Below, one piece after another: positions 1 to 7,950 of a stretch of 64,000 nt of DNA; the stretch's first letter is position 1, and every line of letters begins with the position of its first letter. Source of the stretch: Stenotrophomonas oahuensis (GTDB taxonomy: Bacteria > Pseudomonadota > Gammaproteobacteria > Xanthomonadales > Xanthomonadaceae); NCBI RefSeq assembly GCF_031834595.1, contig NZ_CP115541.1, positions 3,094,501 to 3,158,500 on the forward strand, in the 5' to 3' direction. The position numbers and the translations under genes were made by a program. Under the pieces are notes generated by a model, which was not told the DNA's origin, ran no database searches, and saw only the letters and a list, made by a program, of their open reading frames with translations.

Positions 1-62
1 AGGTCGCTGATCGCGCGGGCGTCGTCTTCAGTGCCGGTGATTCTGAGTCGCAACAAAGCCAT
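1..62 (-). CDS. 5' end of an unidentified protein, cut by the window edge
   Basis: An ATG at 60-62 on the minus strand opens a frame of 20 codons that runs off the left edge. It begins MALLRLRITGTEDDA. A purine-rich stretch (GAGAAG) lies just upstream. Too little is visible to name the family. It points the same way as the LysR gene to its right and could be the last part of that transcription unit. Confidence 0.45.
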   Translation of the reverse strand, partial: MALLRLRITGTEDDARAISD

Positions 63-132
63 GGGAACTTCTCGGGGGAGTCGGGAGTTCCAGCCTAGCC
101 AGCGGATGGACAAGAATGGGTGATGATGCAGG

Positions 133-1089
133 TCAGCCGGTAGCGCCCGACCGTGGGTCGGGTGCGATACCCATCAATTCCTCCGGCAGTGCGGGAATCG
201 GCGTGCGTTCGTCCTGGGCCTCCCGCTTGAGCCAGTCCATGAACGTAACCGCGACCGGGCTGAGCGGGCGGTGCTCGGCGTGCACGACGTAGTACGCATA
301 GCGGGCTTTCAGCGCGGGTCCGGGCAGGCGCACCAGTTCATAGCGCTGCAGGTAGGGCTGGGCAATGTGCTTGCGCGCGAGCACCGCGCCGATGCCATAC
401 ACCGCTCCTCGCATGGCGTCGGTGCTGTCGCTGAAAACATGGGGCGTGGCCAGATCCAGGCCGCGCACACCGGCGGCACGGAACCAGTCACGCCAGCCTT
501 GCGGCGACATGTCGCTGACCAGCGGTAGCTGCGCGATCTGTTCGGGTGCATGCAGTGCGGATACGCCGGGCAGGGCGGGCGAGGCGACCGGGAACAGTTC
601 GTCGTCCATCAGGTGGTGGGCCGTCAGCCCTGGCCACTGACCCAGGCCGTAGCGGATGCCCAGTTCCGGACCATTCTCGTCGAAGCGGGTGAGTTCGCTG
701 CTGGTCTGCAGTTCGATGCGCAGGCGCGGATGCAGCCGGGTGAAACGCGGCAGCCGCGGAATCAGCCAGCAGTAGGACAGCGAGCGAATCGTGGTGACCC
801 GAAGCGGCACGATGTCGGCCTGAGGATGCAGGTTGGCGGCGACCGCATTGAGGTCACTGAGCGCGGCCGCGGCCGCATCGGCCAGCTGTCGGCCTTCGGC
901 GGTAAGACGCACGCCGCGTGCCTGGCGCTGGAACAGCACGGTGCCGAGCAGGGCTTCCAGCCGGCGGACATGGTGGCTGACCGCGCTGGCAGTGAGGTGA
1001 AGTTCCTCGGCGGCGTGGGCGAAATTCTGGTGGCGGGCGGCGACCGCGAACACCCCCAGGGCGGGCAGCAGGGCAGGGCGCAGAATCAT
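133..1089 (-). CDS. LysR-family transcriptional regulator
   Basis: The 318-residue protein has the classic LysR layout. A winged helix-turn-helix lies at about residues 5-62 (HLTASAVSHHVRRLEALLG is the recognition region), followed by a periplasmic-binding-protein-like effector domain. The N-terminus most resembles GcvA/AmpR-type regulators. I prefer the ATG at 1089 over the in-frame TTG at 1095. It is divergent from an EamA-family exporter gene about 100 bp away, the usual arrangement for a LysR regulator and its target, so it probably controls that gene and itself. The last codons (IAPDPRSGATG) are encoded by a SMAG palindrome. The effector is not predictable from sequence. Confidence 0.9.
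   Translation of the reverse strand: MILRPALLPALGVFAVAARHQNFAHAAEELHLTASAVSHHVRRLEALLGTVLFQRQARGVRLTAEGRQLADAAAAALSDLNAVAANLHPQADIVPLRVTTIRSLSYCWLIPRLPRFTRLHPRLRIELQTSSELTRFDENGPELGIRYGLGQWPGLTAHHLMDDELFPVASPALPGVSALHAPEQIAQLPLVSDMSPQGWRDWFRAAGVRGLDLATPHVFSDSTDAMRGAVYGIGAVLARKHIAQPYLQRYELVRLPGPALKARYAYYVVHAEHRPLSPVAVTFMDWLKREAQDERTPIPALPEELMGIAPDPRSGATG
140..164. repeat. SMAG palindrome overlapping the LysR 3' end
   Basis: GTAG followed by a CGCCCGACCGTGGGTCGGGTG hairpin. It is a member of the GTAG-headed REP family and lies inside the final codons of the LysR gene. Confidence 0.75.
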
Positions 1090-1099
1090 CGGCAAGACC

Positions 1100-1112
1100 C
1101 AAATCTGATTTG
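1100..1112. promoter_or_regulatory. Dyad CAAATC-T-GATTTG, candidate LysR operator
   Basis: A perfect 6-1-6 palindrome lies in the 100-bp gap between the divergent LysR and EamA genes. Position and symmetry fit a LysR-type site. It has not been compared with known sites. Confidence 0.45.
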
Positions 1113-1191
1113 TGGCTGGCAGCGATACTACGCGCTTGCAAGGGGTTGAGCGCGGGCGGATGCTGTGTCACCCCCTTTCGGAGCCTGCGTC

Positions 1192-2070
1192 ATGAGTGCG
1201 GACCTTGCAGCCACCCAGAGCCGCGACTGGCGCACCCCGCTGGAGCTGACCCTGCTGGGCGCGATCTGGGGTTGCTCGTTCCTGTTCATGCGGGTGGCGG
1301 TGCCGTCCTTCGGCCCCTACGCGCTGGTGGAGGTACGCCTGGTGCTGGGTGCGCTGGTGCTGCTGCCGTTCCTGTGGAAGGCGCGCGCGCTGTTCCCGGC
1401 ACGGCGCTGGCTGTGGCTGGCTCCCATTGGTCTGATCAACTCGGCGTTGCCGTTTGTGCTGTTCGCTTACGCGGCCGAGCGCGCGCCGGCGGCGATCGGC
1501 GCGATCTGCAACGCGATGACGGTGCTGTTCGCGGCGCTGATCGCGTTCCTGTTCTTTGGCGAGAAAATCGGCATGCGTCGGGCGATCGCGCTGCTGGTGG
1601 GTTTTGCCGGCGTGGTGGTATTGGCCACGGCCAAGGTGAGCGGGTTGAGCATTGGCGCGGCGGTGATCGCAGGCGCAGCGGCGTCGCTGCTGTACGGCTT
1701 GGGCGTAAACCTGGTGAAGCGCCACATGACCGGCCTGCCGTCGGCGGCGGCCGCTGCTGCAACGCTGGGCTGTGCCTCGCTGTGGATGCTGCCGATGGCG
1801 ATCACGCACTGGCCGCAGACAGCGGTGCCGTTCAACGCCTGGGCCTGCGCGGTCGCGCTGGGCGTACTCTGCACCGGGCTGGCCTTCCTGATGTTCTACC
1901 GCCTGATCGGCCGCATAGGCCCGGCCCGTGCCTCCACGGTGACGTACCTGATTCCGTTGTTCGGCGCAGCCTTCGCCTGGCTGTTCCTCGGCGAACCGGT
2001 CACCCTCGCCATGCTGATCGCCGGTGCCTTGATCCTCGGCAGCGTCGCGGTCTCGCAGCGCTCCGCGTAG
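1192..2070 (+). CDS. EamA/DMT-family membrane transporter
   Basis: A 292-residue inner-membrane protein with about ten hydrophobic segments arranged as two EamA repeats. The first repeat starts at LTLLGAIWGCSFLFMRVA and the second near IGAAVIAGAAASLLYGLG. FGEKIG and LGEPVT, ending repeats one and two, are typical. The family exports small metabolites such as amino acids, and the substrate is unknown. I chose ATG 1192 because GGAG lies 8 nt upstream; an in-frame GTG at 1165 is the alternative. The TAG stop is supplied by the GTAG head of a SMAG repeat. Probably controlled by the divergent LysR gene. Confidence 0.9.
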   Translation: MSADLAATQSRDWRTPLELTLLGAIWGCSFLFMRVAVPSFGPYALVEVRLVLGALVLLPFLWKARALFPARRWLWLAPIGLINSALPFVLFAYAAERAPAAIGAICNAMTVLFAALIAFLFFGEKIGMRRAIALLVGFAGVVVLATAKVSGLSIGAAVIAGAAASLLYGLGVNLVKRHMTGLPSAAAAAATLGCASLWMLPMAITHWPQTAVPFNAWACAVALGVLCTGLAFLMFYRLIGRIGPARASTVTYLIPLFGAAFAWLFLGEPVTLAMLIAGALILGSVAVSQRSA

Positions 2071-2585
2071 AGCCGGGCTTGCCCGGCTGCTGTTGGATCT
2101 GTGCGAACAGCCGGCGGTCATCGGTTCCCGTGTTTGGGCGTGCCGGGATGGGTTTGCGGGACACGCCGTGAATACATCCCTGTAGGCTCGTCAAAAACAT
2201 CCATGTTTTTGACGGTCCCGCAAACCCACCCCGGCACGCCCCAGACAGATGGCCGGTGGCCATGGGAAATGCCGAATCAACGGCGATGTTGATCCGGGCT
2301 CATGCGTTACCGGATGTTGGGGGCTTCACGGCGATCGTCTGTCGACCGATCCCACCGGGACTGCGAACGGGTCTTGATCTTCGTTGGCCACCGATGGCCT
2401 GTCGATGGCGGGTCGGGATGGGCTGGAGGGGGCATGAGCCGCATGGATGCGGCGACTGAGCTTACAGGGACGTACTTGCAGCGTCCCCCGGAACGCCCGT
2501 CCCGATCCGCCAACACAGAGAACCGATGACCGCCGGCTGTTCGCCCAAAACAAACGGCAGCCGGGCAACGCCCGGCGACACGTAG
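2067..2585. repeat. Composite repeat cluster 1 (SMAG - hairpin A - unit C - hairpin B - SMAG-like)
   Basis: This fills the 530-bp gap after the EamA gene. A SMAG palindrome (2067-2094) is followed by long hairpin A. Its 27-nt arms lie at 2136-2162 and 2215-2241, with an inner palindrome at 2190-2213 built of 11-bp arms around CC. Unit C lies at 2301-2359. Hairpin B has arms at 2407-2423 and 2495-2511 and inner palindrome 2438-2453. An inverted SMAG-like palindrome closes the cluster at about 2551-2585. Short outer segments also pair (GAACAGCCGGCGGTCATCGG near 2104 against its inverse near 2523). No gene is seen. Confidence 0.85.
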
Positions 2586-2602
2586 ACCGTGCAATCAGAG
2601 AA

Positions 2603-3502
2603 TCACCGCACCGGCACCGGAATGTTGCAAAGGTCGATATGCCCGGCCGCGCGCTTGTAGAAATCGTCCACGCGATTGCGCCGTGCTTCCACTGTGTCCA
2701 TGAAGGTCTTCGAATCGGTGCGCAACACCTGCAGCGTCGGACGCTGTGACTCCGGCAGGTCGCTTACGCGCTGGATCGAGACAATCGGTGTGCGCTGTGA
2801 TGCGTCCGCATAGAAGCCCATCGGGGCCGGTCCGCGGGGTAGCGCGCTCAGCAGTTCCATGCCCTTCAAAACCCGGCCCACCACGGTGATGTTGCGGTCC
2901 AGCTGACGTGGCGACTGCCCCGTCACCACGTACAGCTCCGCACCGATGCTGCTGTCTTCATCATTGTTGCGGCCCGCGCCCAGCGCGCCGTAGCAATGCG
3001 CCAGCCAGGTCTTGCCGTTGGCCGTGTCCTGGCCGACCGGGAAGCCGTCCACGAAGCCGGTATGGTCGGCCCAGCCGTCCTTGTCCGGCAGCACCGTGAC
3101 CTTCAAGCCCTTGCTGTCGCGCTGGAACTCCGCCGGCAGCTTGCGCTTGGCGCTGCCCAGCGGCTTCGCCTTCGCCGCATCGTCCGCATCGGCATCTCCG
3201 AACTGCACCACGAAGTTGTCCTGCGACCGGTAGATGCTTTCGCCATCCCAGAAGTGCTCATGCGCCAGGATCTGGATGTTGGCCACGTGCTGCGGCGCGA
3301 ACGCGGGGGCCAGTTCGATCACCACCTGGCCCGAGGCTAGGTTCATCACCAGCAGGTTGGCCGGGTCCGGCGTGCGCCAGTCGCTGGCCGGCGAGGCGTC
3401 CAGGATCTGCTGCGCGCTGCGGTAGGGCGTAGCGGCGCTGGCCAGGCCGGGCAGCAGACAGGCGAGCGCGAGGGCGAGCAGGGCAGGACGACGTGGCGAC
3501 AT
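2603..3502 (-). CDS. Periplasmic cyclophilin-type peptidyl-prolyl isomerase
   Basis: 299 residues. MSPRRPALLALALACLLPG...ASA is a clear signal peptide, so ATG 3502 is taken as the start although the frame stays open upstream. After it comes a cyclophilin-like domain (VVIELAPAFAPQHVANIQILA, then SIYRSQDNFVVQFGD, then a GELYVVTGQSPRQLD-like segment), which fits the divergent periplasmic cyclophilins of this family rather than PpiA. It would catalyse proline isomerisation on exported proteins. A C-terminal extension of about 60 residues has no recognised domain. It is transcribed away from padR. Confidence 0.8.
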   Translation of the reverse strand: MSPRRPALLALALACLLPGLASAATPYRSAQQILDASPASDWRTPDPANLLVMNLASGQVVIELAPAFAPQHVANIQILAHEHFWDGESIYRSQDNFVVQFGDADADDAAKAKPLGSAKRKLPAEFQRDSKGLKVTVLPDKDGWADHTGFVDGFPVGQDTANGKTWLAHCYGALGAGRNNDEDSSIGAELYVVTGQSPRQLDRNITVVGRVLKGMELLSALPRGPAPMGFYADASQRTPIVSIQRVSDLPESQRPTLQVLRTDSKTFMDTVEARRNRVDDFYKRAAGHIDLCNIPVPVR

Positions 3503-3613
3503 GGCGGACCCTTTCAAGGAAGTGCCTCGATTCTGCGTGATCGACCGGGCGGCCCGCCAGCCACCCCTGCCCGCCGACAGGGTGACTAACGGCACGTTCG
3601 CTATAGCTGACTT

Positions 3614-3633
3614 CACACTAGTGTGGACTCCAC
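3614..3633. promoter_or_regulatory. Overlapping palindromes ahead of padR, candidate operator
   Basis: CACACTAGTGTG (3614-3625) and GTGGACTCCAC (3623-3633) overlap, 17-36 nt before the padR start and in the gap to the divergent cyclophilin gene. PadR proteins usually repress their own operon through such dyads. Confidence 0.5.
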
Positions 3634-3649
3634 GCTAGCGGAGAACGTC

Positions 3650-4015
3650 ATGAGCGAGCACGACGCCCACCTCAAGAAGTTTCAGAAGGAACTCAGCGCT
3701 GGCACCGTGTCGCTGGCCCTGCTGGCCGTGCTGGCACGGGCCGGCGAGCCGCTGTACGGCTACTTGATCGCCAAAGAGCTGGAGCGGGTCGGAGAAGGCG
3801 TGCTGAGCGGCAAGCAGAGTGCGCTGTACCCGGTGCTGCGCAACCTCGAAGGTGCCGGGCTGCTGGAGAGCCAGATCGAGCCGTCGGTGGCCGGGCCACC
3901 GCGGCGTTACTACCGCATCAATGAACGTGGTCGTGAGGTGCTGGCGGAGTGGACCGCCGCCTGGCGCGCCACCCGGGATTCCGTCGATTCTGTACTGGAG
4001 GGGGTACTGCAATGA
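3650..4015 (+). CDS. PadR-family transcriptional repressor
   Basis: A 121-residue winged-helix protein. Core features are LYGYLIAKELERV, GKQSALYPVLRNLEGAGLL and RRYYRINERGREVL, the PadR DNA-recognition helix, beta-wing and start of the dimerisation helix. ATG 3650 has GGAG 6 nt upstream. Its stop overlaps the start of the next gene in ATGA, so both are translationally coupled. The PadR plus HAAS-domain membrane-protein pair is a common two-gene module in which the repressor controls the pair. The inducer is unknown. Confidence 0.92.
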   Translation: MSEHDAHLKKFQKELSAGTVSLALLAVLARAGEPLYGYLIAKELERVGEGVLSGKQSALYPVLRNLEGAGLLESQIEPSVAGPPRRYYRINERGREVLAEWTAAWRATRDSVDSVLEGVLQ

Positions 4016-5034
4016 ACGAACAGACCACGGCGGGAACAGGCCTGCCGACCACCATTCCGCAGTACCTGGCCCAGCTGCGCGCAGCCCTGCATGACGCCGA
4101 CCCGGCGATGGTGCAGGACGCGCTGTATGACGCCGAGGAGTACCTGCGTTCGGAGCTGGCCGCACAGCCGGGCCGCAGCGAGGCCGAGGTGATTGCTGAC
4201 GTCGCCGGCAGCTATGGCGCGCCGGAGGAAGTGGCCGAGATCTACCGCGAAACCGAAATCACCGTGAACCGAGCTCTGCGCACGCCCAGCGCGAGCGTGC
4301 GCCCGATTGCACGGGTGGTGCCGGCGACGGAACCGGGCGGCGTCGCTGTCGCAGCCGCAGCAGCAGCCGGGAGCGCCAGCGTGACGTCGTCGGATGCACC
4401 GGTCCCGCACCGCTCGGCGCTGGCGCGCTTCTTCGGCGTCGCGCTGGAGCCGCGCACCTACGGCTCACTGTTCTACATGCTGCTGTCGCTGGCCACCGGC
4501 ACGTTCTTCTTCACCTGGGTGATCACCGGACTGTCGCTGTCGCTGGGATTGATGATCTTGATCATCGGTATTCCGCTGACCGTGCTTTTCTTCGGTTCCG
4601 TGCGCGGGCTGGCGCTGCTGGAGGGGCGGCTGGTGGAAGTGCTGCTGGGTGAGCGCATGCCGCGCCGGCCGCGCTATGCCGACCGCAGTCGCAGCTGGCT
4701 GCAGCGCATCGGCGACATGTTCACCGACGGCCGCACCTGGCTGACGATGCTGTACTTCGTGCTGATGCTGCCGCTGGGCATCGTCTACTTCAGCGTGGCG
4801 GTCACCCTGCTGTCGGCGTCGCTGGTCTTCATCTGGGCACCGGTGGCCTCGCTGCTGGCGCTGAATGGAAGCGGGGGAATCTACATCGACAGCGAATTGC
4901 TGCTGCTGCCGCTGTGGGCGATGCCGATGCTGGCCATCGTGGGCGTGGTGCTTCTGTTCTGCACCCTGCACCTGGCGCGCGGGGTGGGGTATCTGCATGG
5001 GCAGATGGCCAAGCATCTGCTGGTGCGCCTGTAA
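4012..5034 (+). CDS. HAAS-domain / sensor-domain membrane protein
   Basis: 340 residues. The first 90 form a HAAS-type helical domain (YLAQLRAALHDADPAMVQDA, then a DAEEYLRSEL region and VAGSYGAPEEVAEIYRE). A low-complexity linker follows, then a four-helix membrane module starting LFYMLLSLATGTFFFTWVI that resembles the 'Sensor' domain of bacterial sensory proteins. HAAS domains accompany PadR regulators and are thought to connect an envelope signal to expression. There is no kinase domain, so it is not a complete sensor kinase. Coupled to padR by ATGA. Confidence 0.82.
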   Translation: MNEQTTAGTGLPTTIPQYLAQLRAALHDADPAMVQDALYDAEEYLRSELAAQPGRSEAEVIADVAGSYGAPEEVAEIYRETEITVNRALRTPSASVRPIARVVPATEPGGVAVAAAAAAGSASVTSSDAPVPHRSALARFFGVALEPRTYGSLFYMLLSLATGTFFFTWVITGLSLSLGLMILIIGIPLTVLFFGSVRGLALLEGRLVEVLLGERMPRRPRYADRSRSWLQRIGDMFTDGRTWLTMLYFVLMLPLGIVYFSVAVTLLSASLVFIWAPVASLLALNGSGGIYIDSELLLLPLWAMPMLAIVGVVLLFCTLHLARGVGYLHGQMAKHLLVRL

Positions 5035-5037
5035 GGC

Positions 5038-5160
5038 GGTGATGACCAACGGTCATCACCTACCGGGCATGTATTGACCGTTGGTCGATACGAGCGGCGG
5101 TAGGTATCGACCGTTGGTCGATACGAGCGGCGGTAGGTATCGACCGTTGGTCGATACCCC
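5038..5160. repeat. SMAG repeat array, one inverted and three direct units
   Basis: GATGACCAACGGTCATC plus CTAC, then three units of the form (GTAG)GTATCGACCGTTGGTCGATAC. The last two are spaced exactly 33 nt apart (GTAG at 5100 and 5133) with an identical CGAGCGGCG spacer. They lie between two converging genes. Confidence 0.85.
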
Positions 5161-5162
5161 CG

Positions 5163-6455
5163 TCAGCCGGCCTTCTTGCGGATCGGCGTCACGTTCTTCG
5201 GCTTCACCGCCTTCTGCGCATGCGCGGCGAAGAAGTCGCGCACCTTCGGGTACACGGTTTCGCGCCAACGACGGCCGCTGAAGATGCCGTAGTGACCCGC
5301 GCCTTCCACGATGAAATGCTCGCGGTGCTTTTCCGCAATGCCGGTACACAGTGCCTGCGCCGCTTCGGTCTGGCCCAGGCCGGCGATATCGTCCAGCTCG
5401 CCCTCAATGCTGAGCAGTGCGGTGCCGGTGATCGCGCCCGGATCCACCCGCTCGCCGTTGACGAACCACTCGCCGCGCGGCAGCAGGAACTGCTGGAACA
5501 CCACGCGGATGGTGTCCAGGTAGTAGCGTGCCGGCATGTCCAGCACCGCGTTGTACTCGTCGTAGAAACGACGGTGCGCGTCGGCGTCTTCCATGTCGCC
5601 CTTCACCAGGTCGGCATAGAAGTCCCAGTGCGAGCTGAAGTGACGACTGGGGTTCATTGACAGGAATCCCGCGTGCTGCAGGAAGCCGGGATACACCTGG
5701 CGGCCGACACCCGGGTAACCCGGCGGCACGGTGTGGATCACGTTGTTCTCGAACCACGACAGCGGGTTCTGCGTGGCCAGGTTGTTCACTGCGGTGGGGC
5801 TGCAGCGCGCATCAATCGGGCCACCCATCATCACCAGCGTGCGCGGCGTGGTTTCGCCACGGCTGGCCATCAGTGACACCGCCGCCAGCACCGGCACGGT
5901 CGGCTGGCAGACGCTGACCACGTGCAGCTTCTCCGCACCCAGGTGGCGGATGAATTCCTGCACATAGGCGATGTAATCGTCCAGGCTGAACTCGCCTTCG
6001 CTGGCCGGCACCATGCGCGCGTCGACCCAGTCGGTCACGTACACGCGGTGGTCGCGCAGCAGGGTGCGCACGGTGTCACGCAGCAGCGTGGCGTGGTGGC
6101 CCGACAGCGGAGCCACCACCAGCACGAACGGCTGGTTGAGCATGGTGTGCAGCTGGTCGGCTTCGTTGCTGTGGCGCTTGAAGCGCAGCAGCTTGCAGAA
6201 CGGCTTGCTGACCTCTTCGTGGACCACGATCGGCACGCGCTCGCCGTCCACTTCGATTTCGTTGATGCCCCATTCGGGCTTCTCGTAATCCTTGCCGATG
6301 CGGTGGAACAGCTCGTTCACCGCCGCCAGACGATCGGCACCGGGCATCTGCGACCACCAGTGGCCCGGATTGGCGAAGAACTTGGCATTGGCCTGGGCCT
6401 GGTGCACCCACGGGGCGAGCATGTTGCGGGTCAACTCATGCAGCTGGTAGAGCAT
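5163..6455 (-). CDS. phaZ: Intracellular polyhydroxyalkanoate depolymerase
   Basis: A 430-residue alpha/beta hydrolase of the intracellular PHA depolymerase family. The nucleophile elbow reads VVSVCQPTVPVL with Cys183 in place of Ser, as in the Cys-type intracellular PhaZ group. The later Asp (GELDD) and His (GAGHYGIFSG) complete a triad. It would release hydroxyacids from stored or short PHA in the cytoplasm. The C-terminus is Lys-rich (KPKNVTPIRKKAG). No synthase or phasin lies nearby. The start ATG at 6455 gives the family's full length. Confidence 0.88.
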   Translation of the reverse strand: MLYQLHELTRNMLAPWVHQAQANAKFFANPGHWWSQMPGADRLAAVNELFHRIGKDYEKPEWGINEIEVDGERVPIVVHEEVSKPFCKLLRFKRHSNEADQLHTMLNQPFVLVVAPLSGHHATLLRDTVRTLLRDHRVYVTDWVDARMVPASEGEFSLDDYIAYVQEFIRHLGAEKLHVVSVCQPTVPVLAAVSLMASRGETTPRTLVMMGGPIDARCSPTAVNNLATQNPLSWFENNVIHTVPPGYPGVGRQVYPGFLQHAGFLSMNPSRHFSSHWDFYADLVKGDMEDADAHRRFYDEYNAVLDMPARYYLDTIRVVFQQFLLPRGEWFVNGERVDPGAITGTALLSIEGELDDIAGLGQTEAAQALCTGIAEKHREHFIVEGAGHYGIFSGRRWRETVYPKVRDFFAAHAQKAVKPKNVTPIRKKAG

Positions 6456-6531
6456 GGCGTCCGAATATGTATGGTCATATGTTGCCGCGCAGCATACCGC
6501 AAAGCAGAGGCTGCCACCTTAATGCGCCACC

Positions 6532-6556
6532 GTAGAGCGGGGCTTGCCCCGCTGAA
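6532..6556. repeat. SMAG palindrome
   Basis: GTAG followed by the AGCGGGGCTTGCCCCGCT hairpin, between the depolymerase start and the methyltransferase end. Confidence 0.7.
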
Positions 6557-6573
6557 CGGCTGCCATTGCCCGT

Positions 6574-7167
6574 TCAGCCCCCGCGTTCCAATGCCGCTGC
6601 GTGGCCGGCCAACGCCGGCGACAGCCAGCAATGCGAGCCCAGCGAGGTAAAACCTTCCGCCTTCAGGTGCCGATGATACCAACCGGCGGGCCGCGCCTGG
6701 AAGCCTTCATGGTCACCCTCAAACTCGTCCTCGGCGGTGAACGCCTCCAGGAAGGCCACCCCGGCCGTGAGTTCGGCAAAGCCGGCCAGGGCCGGGCGCA
6801 GCTCGCGGCTGGGCACGTAGTGCATCACATCGGCGCAGACCAGCAGGTCCACCGGCGGGCAGGGGCGCAGCCAGGCAAAGTCGCCCACCCGCGCCGGGTG
6901 CAGGTTGCGGCTGCGCCCGAAGCGCTGCACCGCGTATTCGCTGCTGTCGAACCCCATGTACTGCACCCGCGGGCGCAGCTTGAGCAGGGGCGCACGCCAC
7001 GCCGCCTCGCCGGCCCCGATGTCCAGCACGGTGCGGATCGGGCGTTCCAGGTAGTACTCGGCCGTGGCCACCGCCAGCGCCACCTTGCGTGCCAGCCGCG
7101 CGGCCCCGCCGGTCTGGTCAGGCTGGTACCAGCGCTGGAAGTAGGCGTGGTCGTAGGTCTTGGTCAT
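6574..7167 (-). CDS. Class I SAM-dependent methyltransferase
   Basis: About 197 residues from MTKTYDHAYF. Motif I is VLDIGAGEAAW, followed by FDSSEYAVQRFG and VDLLVCADVMHYVP, the SAM-binding glycine loop, acidic strand 2 and motif IV. The substrate cannot be told. In-frame starts at 7200 and 7299 exist, but homology-like sequence begins at 7167. The gene is divergent from hemJ with a short gap, so the two may share a control region. Confidence 0.82.
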   Translation of the reverse strand: MTKTYDHAYFQRWYQPDQTGGAARLARKVALAVATAEYYLERPIRTVLDIGAGEAAWRAPLLKLRPRVQYMGFDSSEYAVQRFGRSRNLHPARVGDFAWLRPCPPVDLLVCADVMHYVPSRELRPALAGFAELTAGVAFLEAFTAEDEFEGDHEGFQARPAGWYHRHLKAEGFTSLGSHCWLSPALAGHAAALERGG

Positions 7168-7297
7168 GCGTGCAGGGGAATGGCCGGAAACGGACGCCAT
7201 GGTAGCGGAGCGGCGTGCGTCAAAGCGTCGCGCATGCGCGGATCGGGGGAATGGGTGAAAATGAACGACATTCCACGCCAGCCGCCGGAGCAAGCGC

Positions 7298-7753
7298 ATG
7301 CAGTCCTATTACTGGGTCAAGACCTTTCACCTGGTGTTCGTGGTGGCGTGGATGGCATCGGTGTTTTACCTTCCGCGCATCCTGGTCAACCTGAGCGAGA
7401 CCGCCGGGCAACTGCCGGTGGTGGAGCGGCTGCAGCTGATGGGCCTGCGCCTGTATCGGTTTGGCCACATGATGTTCGGCATCGCGCTGGTGCTGGGCCT
7501 GGTGCTGTGGCTGGGTTACCGGGTGTTCCCGGATTTCCCGACCATGGTGGCACCGGGGGCGGCCGGCTGGCTGCATGCCAAGCTGGGGCTGGTGGTACTG
7601 CTGCTGGTGTACTTCACCTGGACCGGGCGCTTGTTGAAGGGTGCAGTGAAGGGAAAAACGCTGCCATCTTCGCGCGCGCTGCGCTGGTTCAATGAGCTGC
7701 CGCTGGTGCTGTTCATCGGGGTGGTGTGGCTGGTGCTGGCCAAGCCGTTCTGA
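7298..7753 (+). CDS. hemJ: HemJ/CopD-like membrane protein, probable protoporphyrinogen IX oxidase
   Basis: A 151-residue protein with four predicted membrane helices. It has the family's two hallmarks: a His in helix one (VKTFHLVFVVAWMA, His11) and WLHAKLGLVV in the third helix. HemJ proteins oxidise protoporphyrinogen IX to protoporphyrin IX in bacteria lacking HemG or HemY, and the conserved His and Lys are needed for haem binding and activity. Length agrees with the family. The older label 'CopD family' is the other reading, so activity in this organism remains inferred. Confidence 0.8.
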   Translation: MQSYYWVKTFHLVFVVAWMASVFYLPRILVNLSETAGQLPVVERLQLMGLRLYRFGHMMFGIALVLGLVLWLGYRVFPDFPTMVAPGAAGWLHAKLGLVVLLLVYFTWTGRLLKGAVKGKTLPSSRALRWFNELPLVLFIGVVWLVLAKPF

Positions 7754-7810
7754 TCAATCCGGAGCCGCGCGGACACGCATGGCTGGTCTACGTGCGCAGG
7801 ATCATGGCTT

Positions 7811-7877
7811 TGACACGCATGGCGTGTCACTACGATCCTTGGTCGCGCGACCTGTAGGGACACGCCATGCGTGTCCC
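7811..7877. repeat. Pair of SMAG palindromes in inverted orientation
   Basis: GACACGCATGGCGTGTC-CTAC at about 7812-7832 and GTAG-GGACACGCCATGCGTGTCC at 7853-7877 face each other in the gap between converging hemJ and accA. Confidence 0.75.
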
Positions 7878-7902
7878 CGGGATGTCGGCCAATCACGTAA
7901 AC

Positions 7903-7930
7903 AAAAACCGGGCGCTTGGCCCGGTTTTTT
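7903..7930. terminator. Bidirectional intrinsic terminator between hemJ and accA
   Basis: A-rich run, ACCGGGC stem, short loop, GCCCGGT stem and a run of T. The flanks are symmetric, so it can stop transcription from both converging genes. Confidence 0.85.
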
Positions 7931-7950
7931 ATTGCCGCAAACACCGCCAA

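Noticed and set aside
5038..5160. Possible CRISPR array
   Set aside because: Repeats are palindromic SMAG units with identical short spacers. There are no variable spacers, leader or cas genes.
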